From NCBI RefSeq assembly GCF_004118325.1, contig NZ_RDFA01000002.1, positions 501,001-565,000 of the forward strand: a stretch of 64,000 nt of DNA, written 5' to 3'. Position numbers and translations under genes: made by a program. The first letter of the stretch is position 1; each line of letters opens with the position of its first letter. Positions 19,453 to 27,800 of this stretch are shown here, piece after piece. The stretch comes from Halorientalis pallida. GTDB taxonomy: Archaea; Halobacteriota; Halobacteria; Halobacteriales; Haloarculaceae. Below the pieces are notes generated by a model. The model had not been told where the DNA came from. It ran no database searches and saw only the letters and a program-made list of their open reading frames with translations.

Positions 19453-19470
19453 GCTGTAGCCGCCTATCGA

Positions 19471-20658
19471 ATGGTCGCTGGAGGGACGCTCGCGACGTTT
19501 CTGGTCGCTGGAGCCGCAAGTCTGTTCATGGCCTGGGCCATCGGCGCCGGGTCGTCCGGGTCGACGCCCTTCGCTCCGGCGGTCGGAGCCAACGCCATCT
19601 CGGTGATGCGCGCCGGCTTCATCGTCGGTCTGCTCGGCCTGGCCGGCGCGGTCCTGCAGGGCGCGAACGTCACCGAGGCGGTCGGTCGGGAACTGATCCT
19701 GAACGCGACGCTCTCTCCGACTGCGGCCGTCGTCGCGCTCATCACCGCGGCGGTTCTGGTCGCCATCGGCGTGTTCGCCGGCTATCCAATCGCCACCGCC
19801 TTCACCGTCACCGGTGCGGTCGTCGGCGTCGGCCTGGCGCTGGGCGGCGACCCCGCCTGGGCCAAGTACCAGGAGATCGTCTCGCTGTGGGTCGCCGTCC
19901 CCTTCGTCGGCGGCGGGATCGCCTACGGCACCGCCAAGACACTCCGGGACGAACGCGTGCCCGAGTCGCTAGCGGTCCCCCTGCTGGCCGGCCTCGTCGG
20001 TGCGATCCTCGCGAACGTCCGCTTCGTCGTCCTCGGTCCGCCCGGCGAGGCCGCGTCGCTCACCGGCGTCGCCGCCACTGTACTCCCCGAGTTCTCGCCG
20101 CTCCTCGTCTACGCTGGCGCGACGCTGGCGGCCGCGGCGCTGGTCGCCGTCGTCCTCTGGTGGGACCTCCGCGGGAATCCCGAAGCCGGCCAGCGCCACT
20201 TCCTGCTCGCGCTCGGCGGACTCGTCGCGTTCTCGGCCGGCGGCAGCCAGGTGGGCCTGGCACTCGGTCCCCTCCTGCCCCTGCTCGACCCCTTCGCGGT
20301 CCCCCTCGTCGCGGTCCTGCTGGGCGGCGGGTTCGGCCTCCTGCTCGGCTCGTGGACCGGCGCACCACGGATGATCAAGGCGCTCGCACAGGACTACTCG
20401 GCGCTGGGCCCGCGCCGCTCCATCGCCGCGCTCATCCCATCGTTCGCCATCGCCCAGACCGCCGTCTTCTTCGGCATCCCCGTCTCCTTCAACGAGATCA
20501 TCGTCAGCGCCATCATCGGCAGCGGCTTCGCCGCCGGGGGTAGCGGCGTCAGCGGCGAGAAGATGGGCTACACCGTCCTCGCGTGGATCGGCTCGCTCGT
20601 CCTCGCTTTCACCCTCAGCTACGGCGCGTTCACCGCCGTCGACGTACTGCTGGTCTGA
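19471..20658 (+). CDS. PiT-family inorganic phosphate permease (second copy)
   Basis: 395 residues, about 10 hydrophobic helices. Duplicated PiT signatures: AIGAGSSGSTPFAPAVGANA in the first half and AFSAGGSQVGLALGPLLPL in the second, plus IIGSGFAAGGSGVSGEKMGY near the C-terminus. Membrane phosphate uptake. Compared with the copy at 1-960 the central region is rearranged enough that the two are paralogues, not recent duplicates. No PhoU-like gene is adjacent, but a PhoU/TrkA-C protein is at 27801. Promoter palindrome suggests control. Confidence 0.92.
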   Translation: MVAGGTLATFLVAGAASLFMAWAIGAGSSGSTPFAPAVGANAISVMRAGFIVGLLGLAGAVLQGANVTEAVGRELILNATLSPTAAVVALITAAVLVAIGVFAGYPIATAFTVTGAVVGVGLALGGDPAWAKYQEIVSLWVAVPFVGGGIAYGTAKTLRDERVPESLAVPLLAGLVGAILANVRFVVLGPPGEAASLTGVAATVLPEFSPLLVYAGATLAAAALVAVVLWWDLRGNPEAGQRHFLLALGGLVAFSAGGSQVGLALGPLLPLLDPFAVPLVAVLLGGGFGLLLGSWTGAPRMIKALAQDYSALGPRRSIAALIPSFAIAQTAVFFGIPVSFNEIIVSAIIGSGFAAGGSGVSGEKMGYTVLAWIGSLVLAFTLSYGAFTAVDVLLV

Positions 20659-20771
20659 GCGTTCCCCGCTCCGATCCGGAACCACCGGGCGTCACCCGCC
20701 CACGATGCCGCCGTTCAGTTCTTGTCGGTGCAGAAAGACATTTTATGATCGAAACCAAGGACGACACGACA

Positions 20772-22061
20772 ATGCGGCGGTATGTAAGCGGTGGACGGAC
20801 CAGACGAGCGCTGTTGCGGGGCACGGCGGTCGCGGTGGCCGCCGGGGTGGCCGGGTGTTCGGGCGGCGACGACCCCGGAACCGACGACTCTGGAGACGAC
20901 ACAGGGACGAGTAGCGACGACACGACCGATTCGGACGCCCAGACACCGGCCGATCCGGCCGGGCAGGAACCCGGGGGTCCTTCGGACTACGCGTTCAGAC
21001 TGGACGACCAGTTGCCCAGCGGCTTCCGGAACGAGGGCGTGATCCGTCGTGAGGGCGACACCGCCGTCGGTTCGCAGGCCTGGGCGTTCGACGACAGCTA
21101 CATTCGCACCGACTACGTCTGGGGGGAGACCGACCACGACGGTACGCTGGCGGCGTGGGTATACGTGCCGGCCACCGAGACGAACAACGACCGCGCCCGG
21201 GACATCCTCAGTGCCCACGACGACGGACAGACCGGCAACACACGGTTTGCACAACTGGGACTGCGACAGCGATCCGACGGCACGGGCGTCGCCCTGGTGA
21301 AGAACAAGGTCAGAGCCGACGCTGCGGTCCCGACCGCTGCCGATTTCCCCGTCGGCGAGTGGTTCCACCTCGCGGGCGTCGTCGACAAGGCCGCGGGCGA
21401 GGTCCGGCTCTACCTCGACGGCCAACTCGAAGCGACGGAACCGGACATCGACATCACGATGGAACAGGAAGGCGTGTTCGCCGTCGGTGCCCGGGCCAAG
21501 AACCGGGCCGGCACCTACATCTTCGACAGGCGCTTCGTCGGCCGACTCGACGACGTGCGAGCCTACGACAGGACCCTCGACGCCGCCGAGATCGCCGCCC
21601 TGGCCGGGACGAATCCCGACGACGGGGCGGGCGAGGACACCTCGCAGTCGGTGCCGTCGGTCCTCCAGCAGTCGCTCCCAGATCCCGAACAGTACCTCGC
21701 GCAACGGCAGATCGGTTCCGAACGTGACGTCGGGACCGTCGAAATCTCGACCCGACGAGGGCGCCTCGTCCTGCGTGGTCCCGGGACCGGGCGTGTCACC
21801 GCCATCGCGGGCTACCTGGCCGCCGACGACCTCACCCCGGAAGCGACGTGGGGTAAAACCGTGGACGACGACACCAAACTGATCGGCACGGCTGCTGGCG
21901 AGCGGCAGGACGGTCTCACCTTCGACTCGTTCCGGGGCGTCGCACTCCGCGCCGTCGCCGGTATCGACCTCGTCGTCGACGGCGAACGGGTCGCGACCGA
22001 CGTGCGCCAGGTCCGGTACACGCCGGAGGCGGGCGTCATCGAACAGCGACCCCTCCAGTAG
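20772..22061 (+). CDS. Secreted LamG-domain lipoprotein
   Basis: 429 residues. A Tat signal (GRTRRALLRGTAVAVAAGVA, then Gly-Cys of the lipobox) leads into an Asp/Thr/Ser linker of about 60 residues. Residues about 75-290 form a concanavalin-like LamG jelly roll with DGTLAAWVYVPA, GEWFHLAGVVDKAAGEVRLY and FVGRLDDVRAYDRTLDAAEI, the classical LamG closing string. The last 130 residues are a second beta domain unique in my reading. The start ATG 20772 is chosen over 20745 because a ttttatg box lies about 27 bases before it. Probable surface carbohydrate or cell-cell binding role. Confidence 0.82.
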   Translation: MRRYVSGGRTRRALLRGTAVAVAAGVAGCSGGDDPGTDDSGDDTGTSSDDTTDSDAQTPADPAGQEPGGPSDYAFRLDDQLPSGFRNEGVIRREGDTAVGSQAWAFDDSYIRTDYVWGETDHDGTLAAWVYVPATETNNDRARDILSAHDDGQTGNTRFAQLGLRQRSDGTGVALVKNKVRADAAVPTAADFPVGEWFHLAGVVDKAAGEVRLYLDGQLEATEPDIDITMEQEGVFAVGARAKNRAGTYIFDRRFVGRLDDVRAYDRTLDAAEIAALAGTNPDDGAGEDTSQSVPSVLQQSLPDPEQYLAQRQIGSERDVGTVEISTRRGRLVLRGPGTGRVTAIAGYLAADDLTPEATWGKTVDDDTKLIGTAAGERQDGLTFDSFRGVALRAVAGIDLVVDGERVATDVRQVRYTPEAGVIEQRPLQ

Positions 22062-22116
22062 CTCCGGGTGCCGACCGGGAGACAGCTTCTTTGACCGACA
22101 GCCCCAACGGTCGGCC

Positions 22117-22326
22117 GTGATCCCGTACTGTGACACGCCGGGCCAGTCCGTCGCGGCCGCCGTCGTCGGCGGCCTGCTCGGCACCGCTCTCGCGCTGGCG
22201 ACTGGCCTCGACCTCGCGGCCGGTGTCGTCCTGGCGGGCATGCTGGGCGGCCTCGCAGATCTGGTCGCCCACGCCGTCCGCGGCGACGACCAGTTCCGGG
22301 CCGCCCTCGCGCAGCTGCGCGGCTAA
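22117..22326 (+). CDS. Small hydrophobic membrane protein (hypothetical)
   Basis: 69 residues from GTG 22117. Two hydrophobic segments (AAVVGGLLGTALALATGL and LAAGVVLAGMLGGLADLVA) followed by a short Arg/Ala-rich amphipathic tail. Its last four bases overlap the convergent neighbour's stop. No family recognised. The gap before it is short, so it may be transcribed with the LamG gene. Confidence 0.5.
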   Translation: MIPYCDTPGQSVAAAVVGGLLGTALALATGLDLAAGVVLAGMLGGLADLVAHAVRGDDQFRAALAQLRG

Positions 22327-22811
22327 CTCTCCTCGACGGGAAGTCCGGCCTCGCGGAACGCCGTTTTCGCCCGATCGAACGTCTCCTCGCCGTAATCGAG
22401 CCACAGCGACGGCATCACAACGTACCGTTTCTTGTGGTCCCCGTTGCGGTCGTACTCGACGACGAACCGCGGGCGCGTGAGGCCCTTCGTCCCCTCCGTC
22501 GCCGTGACGCGCGCCACGTCCTCGAGGGGAATCTCCTCGTCGCCCGTGAACCCGCGGAGGTAGTTGCCGACGCGAGCGAGCACGACTACGAGGGCCACGC
22601 CGCCGAGAACCAGTCCGAGATCCTGGTACTCGGCCCAGAGAATCAGCGAGAACGGCGTTCCGACGGCGACCAGCATGGCGACGACGTACGCCCAGAACAG
22701 GAGACGATTCCCTTCACGGAGTCGGCGGGCGTACCCGCGGATACTCGATTCGATGCGCAGCGTGTCGCCATCGAGGTGACACCGGCCGCGTTTCGTCCGG
22801 AAGGAGGGCAT
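22323..22811 (-). CDS. Two-helix membrane protein, PH-like (hypothetical)
   Basis: 162 residues. N-terminal charged region LDGDTLRIESSIRGYARRL, two adjacent membrane helices (about 39-57 and 65-84), then a soluble region beginning GDEEIPLEDVARVTATEGT that reads like a bacterial PH domain strand-turn-strand set. ATG 22811 follows the spacer. The layout, short helical hairpin plus beta domain, resembles PH-domain membrane proteins, but I do not recognise a named family. Confidence 0.58.
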   Translation of the reverse strand: MPSFRTKRGRCHLDGDTLRIESSIRGYARRLREGNRLLFWAYVVAMLVAVGTPFSLILWAEYQDLGLVLGGVALVVVLARVGNYLRGFTGDEEIPLEDVARVTATEGTKGLTRPRFVVEYDRNGDHKKRYVVMPSLWLDYGEETFDRAKTAFREAGLPVEES

Positions 22812-22885
22812 GTCCGGTCGTTGTGGCAACGAATCAAGATAAGCTCTGCCACCCGCGCCGGTGGGGCCCAGCGGATCGCCCTCGG

Positions 22886-24280
22886 CTAATCGTCGGCCGC
22901 GGCGTCTTCCGGCTCCGGTTCCTCTTCGTCCTCGTCTCGCTGTGTACGGGTGACCCGCGCTTTCATGATGCGGGTGTTCTCGACCTGTTCGACGCGGATC
23001 GCGACGCCGTCGTACTCGATCTCCTCGCCCTCCTCGACGAGGCGGCCCGCGAGGTTGAAGATGAAGCCCGCGATGGTCTCGAACTCCTCGCCCTCCGGGA
23101 TGTCGATGTCGAGCGCTTCGTTGACCTCCTCGATGTTGACCTCGCCTTTGACGATGGCGCTGTCGTCGCCGACGAACTCGATGGGTTCCTCCTCCTCGCC
23201 TTCGAGGATCTCGCCGACGATCTCCTCGGTGAGGTCCTCCATCGTCACCAGTCCCTCGGTGGTGCCGAACTCGTCGATGACGACGACCATGTGGAGGCGT
23301 TCGTCGCGCATCTCGGCCAGCAGGTCGTCGACGTTCTTGGACTCGGGGACGTGCAGCGTCGGCTCGATCAGGTCCTCCAGTTCGAGGTCCCCGTCGGCCA
23401 CGCCGCCGTAGTTGCGGTCCCGGACCAGATCGCGGATGTGGACGACGCCGATGATATTGTCGAGGCTCCCCTCGTAGACCGGGAGGCGGGCGTGGCCCGA
23501 CTGGACACACTGCTCCATCGCCTCCTCGACGGTGGCGTCTTTCGAGATCGCGTCCACGTCCAGCCGTGGCGTCATGACCTCCTTGGCGATGGTGTTGTTA
23601 AACCGGAGCGTGCGCTGGAGCATCTCCCGTTCTTCCTCGTCGAGCACGCCCTCGCGTTCGCCGGTCTCGATGATGTCGCGGATCTCTTGGCGGGTGACGT
23701 AGGAGGTCTCGATGGCGGTCTGTCCGCCGGTGACGCGGTTGACCTGCTGGGTGAGGAAGTCGAAGACGACGATCAGCGGCCACAGCACCCGTTCGGCCAG
23801 TTTCAGCGGGCGGGCGATGGTCAGCGCCCACGACTCTGTGTTCTCGACGGCGTAACTCTTGGGGGCGCTCTCCCCGAACAACAAGACCAGCGCCGTGATG
23901 CCGAACGTCGAGACGGCGACGGCGACGCCCTGGTCGAAGTAGATCGCCAGCAACCCAGTCGTGATCGAGGTCATCGCGATGTTGACCAGGTTGTTCCCGA
24001 CCAGGATCGTCACGAGCAGGCGGTGGGGATCGGCCTTGAGGTTCTCGAGGGTCTCCGCCGCGGGAACGCCGTCCTCGACGAGCGCGTCGACGCGGTGGGC
24101 CGCCAGCGAGAACATGGCGATCTCCGAGGAGGAGAAAAACGCCGACAGCACGAGCAGGAGGAAGACGACGATGGCTCCGCCGATGGGGACGAGGCTATCG
24201 GGCAACGGGACGCCCAGTACCTGCGTCGTGAGCGGTCCCGTCGGTGCGAACAGCGGCGCGACGGCCGAGGCTGCGCCCAT
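22886..24280 (-). CDS. CorC/CNNM-type membrane protein (DUF21, two CBS domains, CorC C-terminal domain)
   Basis: 464 residues. The DUF21 membrane domain with SAFFSSSEIAMFSLAAHRVD (about 45-65) occupies the first 200 residues. A CBS pair follows (MTPRLDVDAISKDATVEEA and VVVIDEFGTTEGLVTMEDL with EILEG). The last 90 residues are the CorC_HlyC domain starting AIVKGEVNIEEVNEALDIDI. Family knowledge links this set to Mg2+/Co2+ or Na+ export. A very acidic tail ends it, as usual in haloarchaea. Divergent from the thioredoxin-fold gene at 24453. Confidence 0.92.
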   Translation of the reverse strand: MGAASAVAPLFAPTGPLTTQVLGVPLPDSLVPIGGAIVVFLLLVLSAFFSSSEIAMFSLAAHRVDALVEDGVPAAETLENLKADPHRLLVTILVGNNLVNIAMTSITTGLLAIYFDQGVAVAVSTFGITALVLLFGESAPKSYAVENTESWALTIARPLKLAERVLWPLIVVFDFLTQQVNRVTGGQTAIETSYVTRQEIRDIIETGEREGVLDEEEREMLQRTLRFNNTIAKEVMTPRLDVDAISKDATVEEAMEQCVQSGHARLPVYEGSLDNIIGVVHIRDLVRDRNYGGVADGDLELEDLIEPTLHVPESKNVDDLLAEMRDERLHMVVVIDEFGTTEGLVTMEDLTEEIVGEILEGEEEEPIEFVGDDSAIVKGEVNIEEVNEALDIDIPEGEEFETIAGFIFNLAGRLVEEGEEIEYDGVAIRVEQVENTRIMKARVTRTQRDEDEEEPEPEDAAADD

Positions 24281-24452
24281 TACCCGCTGACTTTGCCGTC
24301 GGCGGGATTAAGACTTGTCATCGCCGTAATGCGCGCCATCCCGCGGTTTCGCGCCTCTCGCCCTCGATTCCCGACGGGTTCCGTCGAGCGTCCGTGCGAG
24401 TTCCGCACAGCGGCCCGAAGGGCTTACCCGGGTCTCGTCCCAATACCCGCCG

Positions 24453-24728
24453 ATGAGCGACCCGGATATCACACTCTACCGGCTGCAGGCGTGTCCGTTC
24501 TGTGAACGCGTCGTCCGCAAGCTGGAGGCCTACGACCTCGACTACCGGTCCCGGTTCGTCGAACCGATGCACTCCGACCGGGACGTGGTCAAACGCATCT
24601 CGGGCAAGCGAACCGTCCCCGCCATGGTCGACGAGGCCACGGGCGTCACGATGTCGGAAAGCGCCAACATCGTCGACTACCTCGACCGCACCTACGGGGA
24701 CGCCGACGAGACCGGAGGTGCCGCCTGA
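24453..24728 (+). CDS. Glutaredoxin/GST-N domain thiol protein
   Basis: 91 residues. A single thioredoxin fold with active site QACPFCERVVRKLEAY, a CPFC motif as in glutaredoxins; TVPAMVDEATGVTMSESANI is the cis-Pro loop and the GST-N-like closing segment IVDYLDRTYG. Its stop overlaps the next start as TGATG, so the two are made together. A gggcttaccc box lies 27-36 bases before ATG. Likely partner in thiol redox reactions of the neighbouring peroxiredoxin-like protein. A second such protein is at 33719. Confidence 0.86.
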   Translation: MSDPDITLYRLQACPFCERVVRKLEAYDLDYRSRFVEPMHSDRDVVKRISGKRTVPAMVDEATGVTMSESANIVDYLDRTYGDADETGGAA

Positions 24729-25261
24729 TGGCGATGGGACTCGACTTCGAGGTCGTCGACCTCCCCGACGCCGATCACCCCGAAGCAGGCGACCAGGCTC
24801 CCGACTTCGAGCGTCCCCTCGTCGACCACGAGTACTGGGAGGACCGTGCGCTGTCGGACCTCACCGCCGACGGCCCGGTCCTCCTGCTCTTTCACACTAT
24901 GGACGGGGCCTTCCCGACGACCTACATGTGGAACGAGGTCCGTGATCGTGGGTGGGGCCAGGGCGAGAGCGACCTCCAAGTCGTCGGCCTCTCGATCTCC
25001 TCGCCGTACGAACACAAGACGACCATCGACGAACGTGGGATCGAGGACGCCGACTACCGCCTGTTCTCGGACCCACAGAACGGCGTGGCCGAGGAGTACG
25101 ACATCGCCCACGATCTGGACGGGATGGCCGGCGTCAGCGAACCCCGACCCGCCGTCTTCCTGCTCGACGCCGAGCGGGTGATCCAGTACGCCTGGGTCGC
25201 CGACGAGTGGCCCGAGTTCCCCGACTACGACGAGGTCGAGGCCGCCATCGACGACCTGTAA
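24728..25261 (+). CDS. Peroxiredoxin-like protein without any cysteine
   Basis: 177 residues with AhpC/TSA-like fold pattern: QAPDFERPL, then VLLLFHTMDGAFPTTYMWNE, the strand-helix of the peroxidatic site, and LQVVGLSISSPYEHKTTID, then RPAVFLLDAERVIQYAWVAD. In real peroxiredoxins the loop carries P-x3-T/S-x2-C. Here the T/S-x2-C position is T-Y-M and the whole protein has no Cys, so it cannot be a peroxidase by the usual chemistry. Translationally coupled to the CPFC protein upstream. It may have lost catalysis or gained a binding role. Family assignment moderate. Confidence 0.78.
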   Translation: MAMGLDFEVVDLPDADHPEAGDQAPDFERPLVDHEYWEDRALSDLTADGPVLLLFHTMDGAFPTTYMWNEVRDRGWGQGESDLQVVGLSISSPYEHKTTIDERGIEDADYRLFSDPQNGVAEEYDIAHDLDGMAGVSEPRPAVFLLDAERVIQYAWVADEWPEFPDYDEVEAAIDDL

Positions 25262-25298
25262 CGACCGACTTTTGCCCGTCGGCGGCCCACCTACTCCC

Positions 25299-25877
25299 AT
25301 GACCGACGGAGACATCGAGCGCGCCGCCGACGCCCTGCGCGACGGGGAACTGGTGGTCTACCCCACCGAAACCGTCTACGGCCTCGGCGCGGACGCAACC
25401 GACGGCGACACCGTCGAGCGCGTCTTCGAGGCCAAGGGCCGGGACCGCGACAAGCCCGTGTCGCTCGCGGTGCCCGACATCGAGACGGCCCTGGAGTACA
25501 CCGCACCGACCGCCGACGAGCGTGCGTTCATGCACGAGTTCCTGCCCGGGGCCGTCACGGTGCTGGTCGACCGCAGAGACGTGGTGCCGGACGTGCTGAC
25601 CAGCGGCGGCGAAAAAGTCGGCGTGCGCGTCCCCGACCACGAGCTGGCGCTCGAACTGCTGGATGCCTTCCACCCCATTACTGCCACCAGTGCCAACGTT
25701 TCCGGCACCGGGAGCGTCCGCGAACTCGACGAACTGGGCGAGCAGATCCGCGAGGCCGTCGCCGTCCTGCTCGACGGCGGGCGAACTCCAGGCGGCGGCA
25801 GTACCGTCGTCGACGTCGACGCCGGTGAGATTCACCGGCGCGGTCCGCTGGCCGACGAGATCGAGGGCTGGCTTTAG
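25299..25877 (+). CDS. Threonylcarbamoyl-AMP synthase (Sua5/YrdC)
   Basis: 192 residues: the YrdC domain only, without the Sua5 C-terminal extension. It makes threonylcarbamoyl-AMP from Thr, bicarbonate and ATP for the t6A modification of ANN-reading tRNAs. Signatures VVYPTETVYGLGADATD (residues about 21-37), KGRDRDKPVSLAV, PGAVTVLVDR and TATSANVSGTGSV are all present. ATG 25299 is preferred because the first conserved helix begins there. Its stop overlaps the stop of the broken membrane gene on the other strand. Confidence 0.93.
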   Translation: MTDGDIERAADALRDGELVVYPTETVYGLGADATDGDTVERVFEAKGRDRDKPVSLAVPDIETALEYTAPTADERAFMHEFLPGAVTVLVDRRDVVPDVLTSGGEKVGVRVPDHELALELLDAFHPITATSANVSGTGSVRELDELGEQIREAVAVLLDGGRTPGGGSTVVDVDAGEIHRRGPLADEIEGWL

Positions 25878-26286
25878 CTCCCGACCGACGACCACACTGC
25901 GGCCCCAGCCACGTACCCGACGACTGCGACGCCGAACCCGAACAGTCCCCAGACGAGCGCGTGACCGAGCCAAGCGGGTACGAGCGGGACCAGAACGTAC
26001 TAGACGGCGACTATCGATCCGCCACTCGTCAGAGACGACAGCACCAGCCGTCTGCGAGTCGACCGCTGTTCCGCGGGCCCCCTTCACGATCGGTGGGCAG
26101 TCGCCGGACCACGAACGGCGTCAGGATTCCCGCCAGCAAACCGCCTGCGAACGGGACGGGGCGGAACTGACCGGCCGCACAACCCGTCCAGACGATCCAG
26201 CACAGACCCGCGAGTATCGGGACCGTCAGTATGAGCCTGATTCCGGGAACCTGCCAGTCCGAAGGGGGAACGGACTCCTCGCTCAC
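25874..26286 (-). pseudogene. Broken small membrane protein gene (one frameshift and one stop)
   Basis: From GTG 26286 the frame reads VSEESVPPSDWQVPGIRLIL, then two helices LTVPILAGLCWIVWTGCAA and FAGGLLAGILTPFVVRRL, then loses sense and ends at 26029. A different frame picks up hydrophobic sequence LVLSSLTSGGSIVAV, hits TAG near 25998, and then continues YVLVPLVPAWLGHALVWGLF and GVAVVGYVAGAAVWSSV to TAA at 25874. Joined, these make one four-helix membrane protein. Both breaks could be real or, for the frameshift, a sequencing slip; the internal TAG cannot be a simple indel. Confidence 0.55.
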
Positions 26287-26384
26287 GTCGGGTTCGTTCG
26301 TGATCGGCCGTGAAAAGACACCATCGCTCGCGGGTCGTGCCTCCCCGCTCGCGTTTCCGAGCCTCTCCCTGCTGTCGAGGCTCC

Positions 26385-27521
26385 CTATCGTTCCTCGACC
26401 GGCACGAACTCTTCGTCGGTCGAGCCGATGTAGCGACCGCGCGGGCGGATCAGCCGGTTGTCCTCGTACTGTTCGAGGATGTGGGCGATCCAGCCGCCGA
26501 CGCGGCTCATCGCGAAGATGGGCGTGTAGATGTCGACTGGGATGCCCATCTGGTAGTACGTCGACGCCGAGTAGAAGTCGACGTTCGGGGCCAGGCCCTT
26601 CTCCTCGTTCATCCAGTCCTCGATCGAGGTGGAGTACTCGAACCACTTCAGCGAGCCAGCGGCCTCGCCGAGGGCCTTGGACTTGTCCGAGAGGATGCGG
26701 GCCCGGGGGTCCTTGACGTTGTAGACGCGGTGGCCGAAACCGGGGACGCGCTCGCCGGCTTCGAGCTTGTCTTTAGCCCACTCGACCGGTTCCTTGCCGG
26801 ACTCGTCGAGTTCGAGCAGGGCCTCCATCACGTCCTGGTTCGCGCCGCCGTGCAGCGAGCCCGAGAGCGCGCCGATCCCACCGGGGATCGCAGAGTGTAG
26901 GTCCGCGAGCGTCGAAGAGATCACCATCGAAGAGAACGTCGAGGCGTTCAGTCCGTGATCGACGTGGAGCACGAGTGCCATGTCGAACGTCTCGGCGAGC
27001 ACCTCGTCGGGCTCCTCGCCGTTGAGCATGTACAGGAAGTTCTCGGCGTGGCTGAGGTCCTCGCGAGGCGCGACCGGCTCCTCGCCGTCGCGAATCCGCG
27101 TGAAGGCCGCGATGATCGTCGGAATCTTCGCGGTGATGCGCCGCCCCTTCTGGAGGTTCGCGTCCCGATCCTGGGGATCGGCCGCCGCGTCGGGGTCGTG
27201 TGCCGAGAGACTGGAGACGGCCGTCCGTAGCGCGGCCATCGGGTTCTCGTCGGCCTCGGCCAGCGAACGCACGATGTCGTGCACGTCGTCGTGTAGTTCC
27301 CGCTCGGCGCTCATGGCCTCGGTAAATTCGGCGAGCTCCTCGCTGTTCGGGAGGTGGCCGTGCCACAGCAGGTACAGCACTTCCTCGTAGCTCGCGTCAC
27401 GCGCCAGATCGTCGATGGAGTAGCCCCGGTAGATGAGTTCGCCGGCGTCACCGTCGATGTAACTCAGTTCCGACTCGGCGACCAGGACACCCTCAAGCCC
27501 TTTTTTGAGCTCGTCGGACAT
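26385..27521 (-). CDS. gltA: Citrate synthase
   Basis: 378 residues, archaeal/Gram-positive type length. It condenses oxaloacetate and acetyl-CoA to citrate in the TCA cycle. Motifs: LHVDHGLNASTFSSMVISST, SLHGGANQDVMEALLE with a catalytic His, and ERVPGFGHRVYNVKDPRARI with the second His; the catalytic Asp region is NVDFYSASTYYQMGIP. ATG 27521 (MSDELKKGLEGVLVAESELSY) matches the usual N-terminus. A minus-strand aagataatg box at about 27550 is at leaderless distance. Confidence 0.96.
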   Translation of the reverse strand: MSDELKKGLEGVLVAESELSYIDGDAGELIYRGYSIDDLARDASYEEVLYLLWHGHLPNSEELAEFTEAMSAERELHDDVHDIVRSLAEADENPMAALRTAVSSLSAHDPDAAADPQDRDANLQKGRRITAKIPTIIAAFTRIRDGEEPVAPREDLSHAENFLYMLNGEEPDEVLAETFDMALVLHVDHGLNASTFSSMVISSTLADLHSAIPGGIGALSGSLHGGANQDVMEALLELDESGKEPVEWAKDKLEAGERVPGFGHRVYNVKDPRARILSDKSKALGEAAGSLKWFEYSTSIEDWMNEEKGLAPNVDFYSASTYYQMGIPVDIYTPIFAMSRVGGWIAHILEQYEDNRLIRPRGRYIGSTDEEFVPVEER

Positions 27522-27800
27522 ACGTCGGCGTTCTCTACCTGCCGGGAAAAGCATTATCTTTTGTCCGGCACACGAGCGCCGCCCGCCGCCGGCTCGGTGG
27601 ACGCGCGAATAAAATCCAGGCTGAAATGTTAAAACTATCCACCACGACAGCCTAGCGTTGAGTAATTGGACTGCCCTCGTCGACAGGGGAGCCGCCGCGG
27701 CGCGCTCGCGCGCCGCCCGCAACGGTTGCCGTCTTTACAGTGGTTCGGGACCGGCTGTCGCCGGGCAACGCTTTTCACTCGGCGACGAGGACCCTCGGGT

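Noticed and set aside
27680-27740. GC palindromes (cgcgctcgcgcgcc) before the PhoU/TrkA-C gene as a structured RNA
   Set aside because: Imperfect and no A-rich core; unlike the three composite elements.
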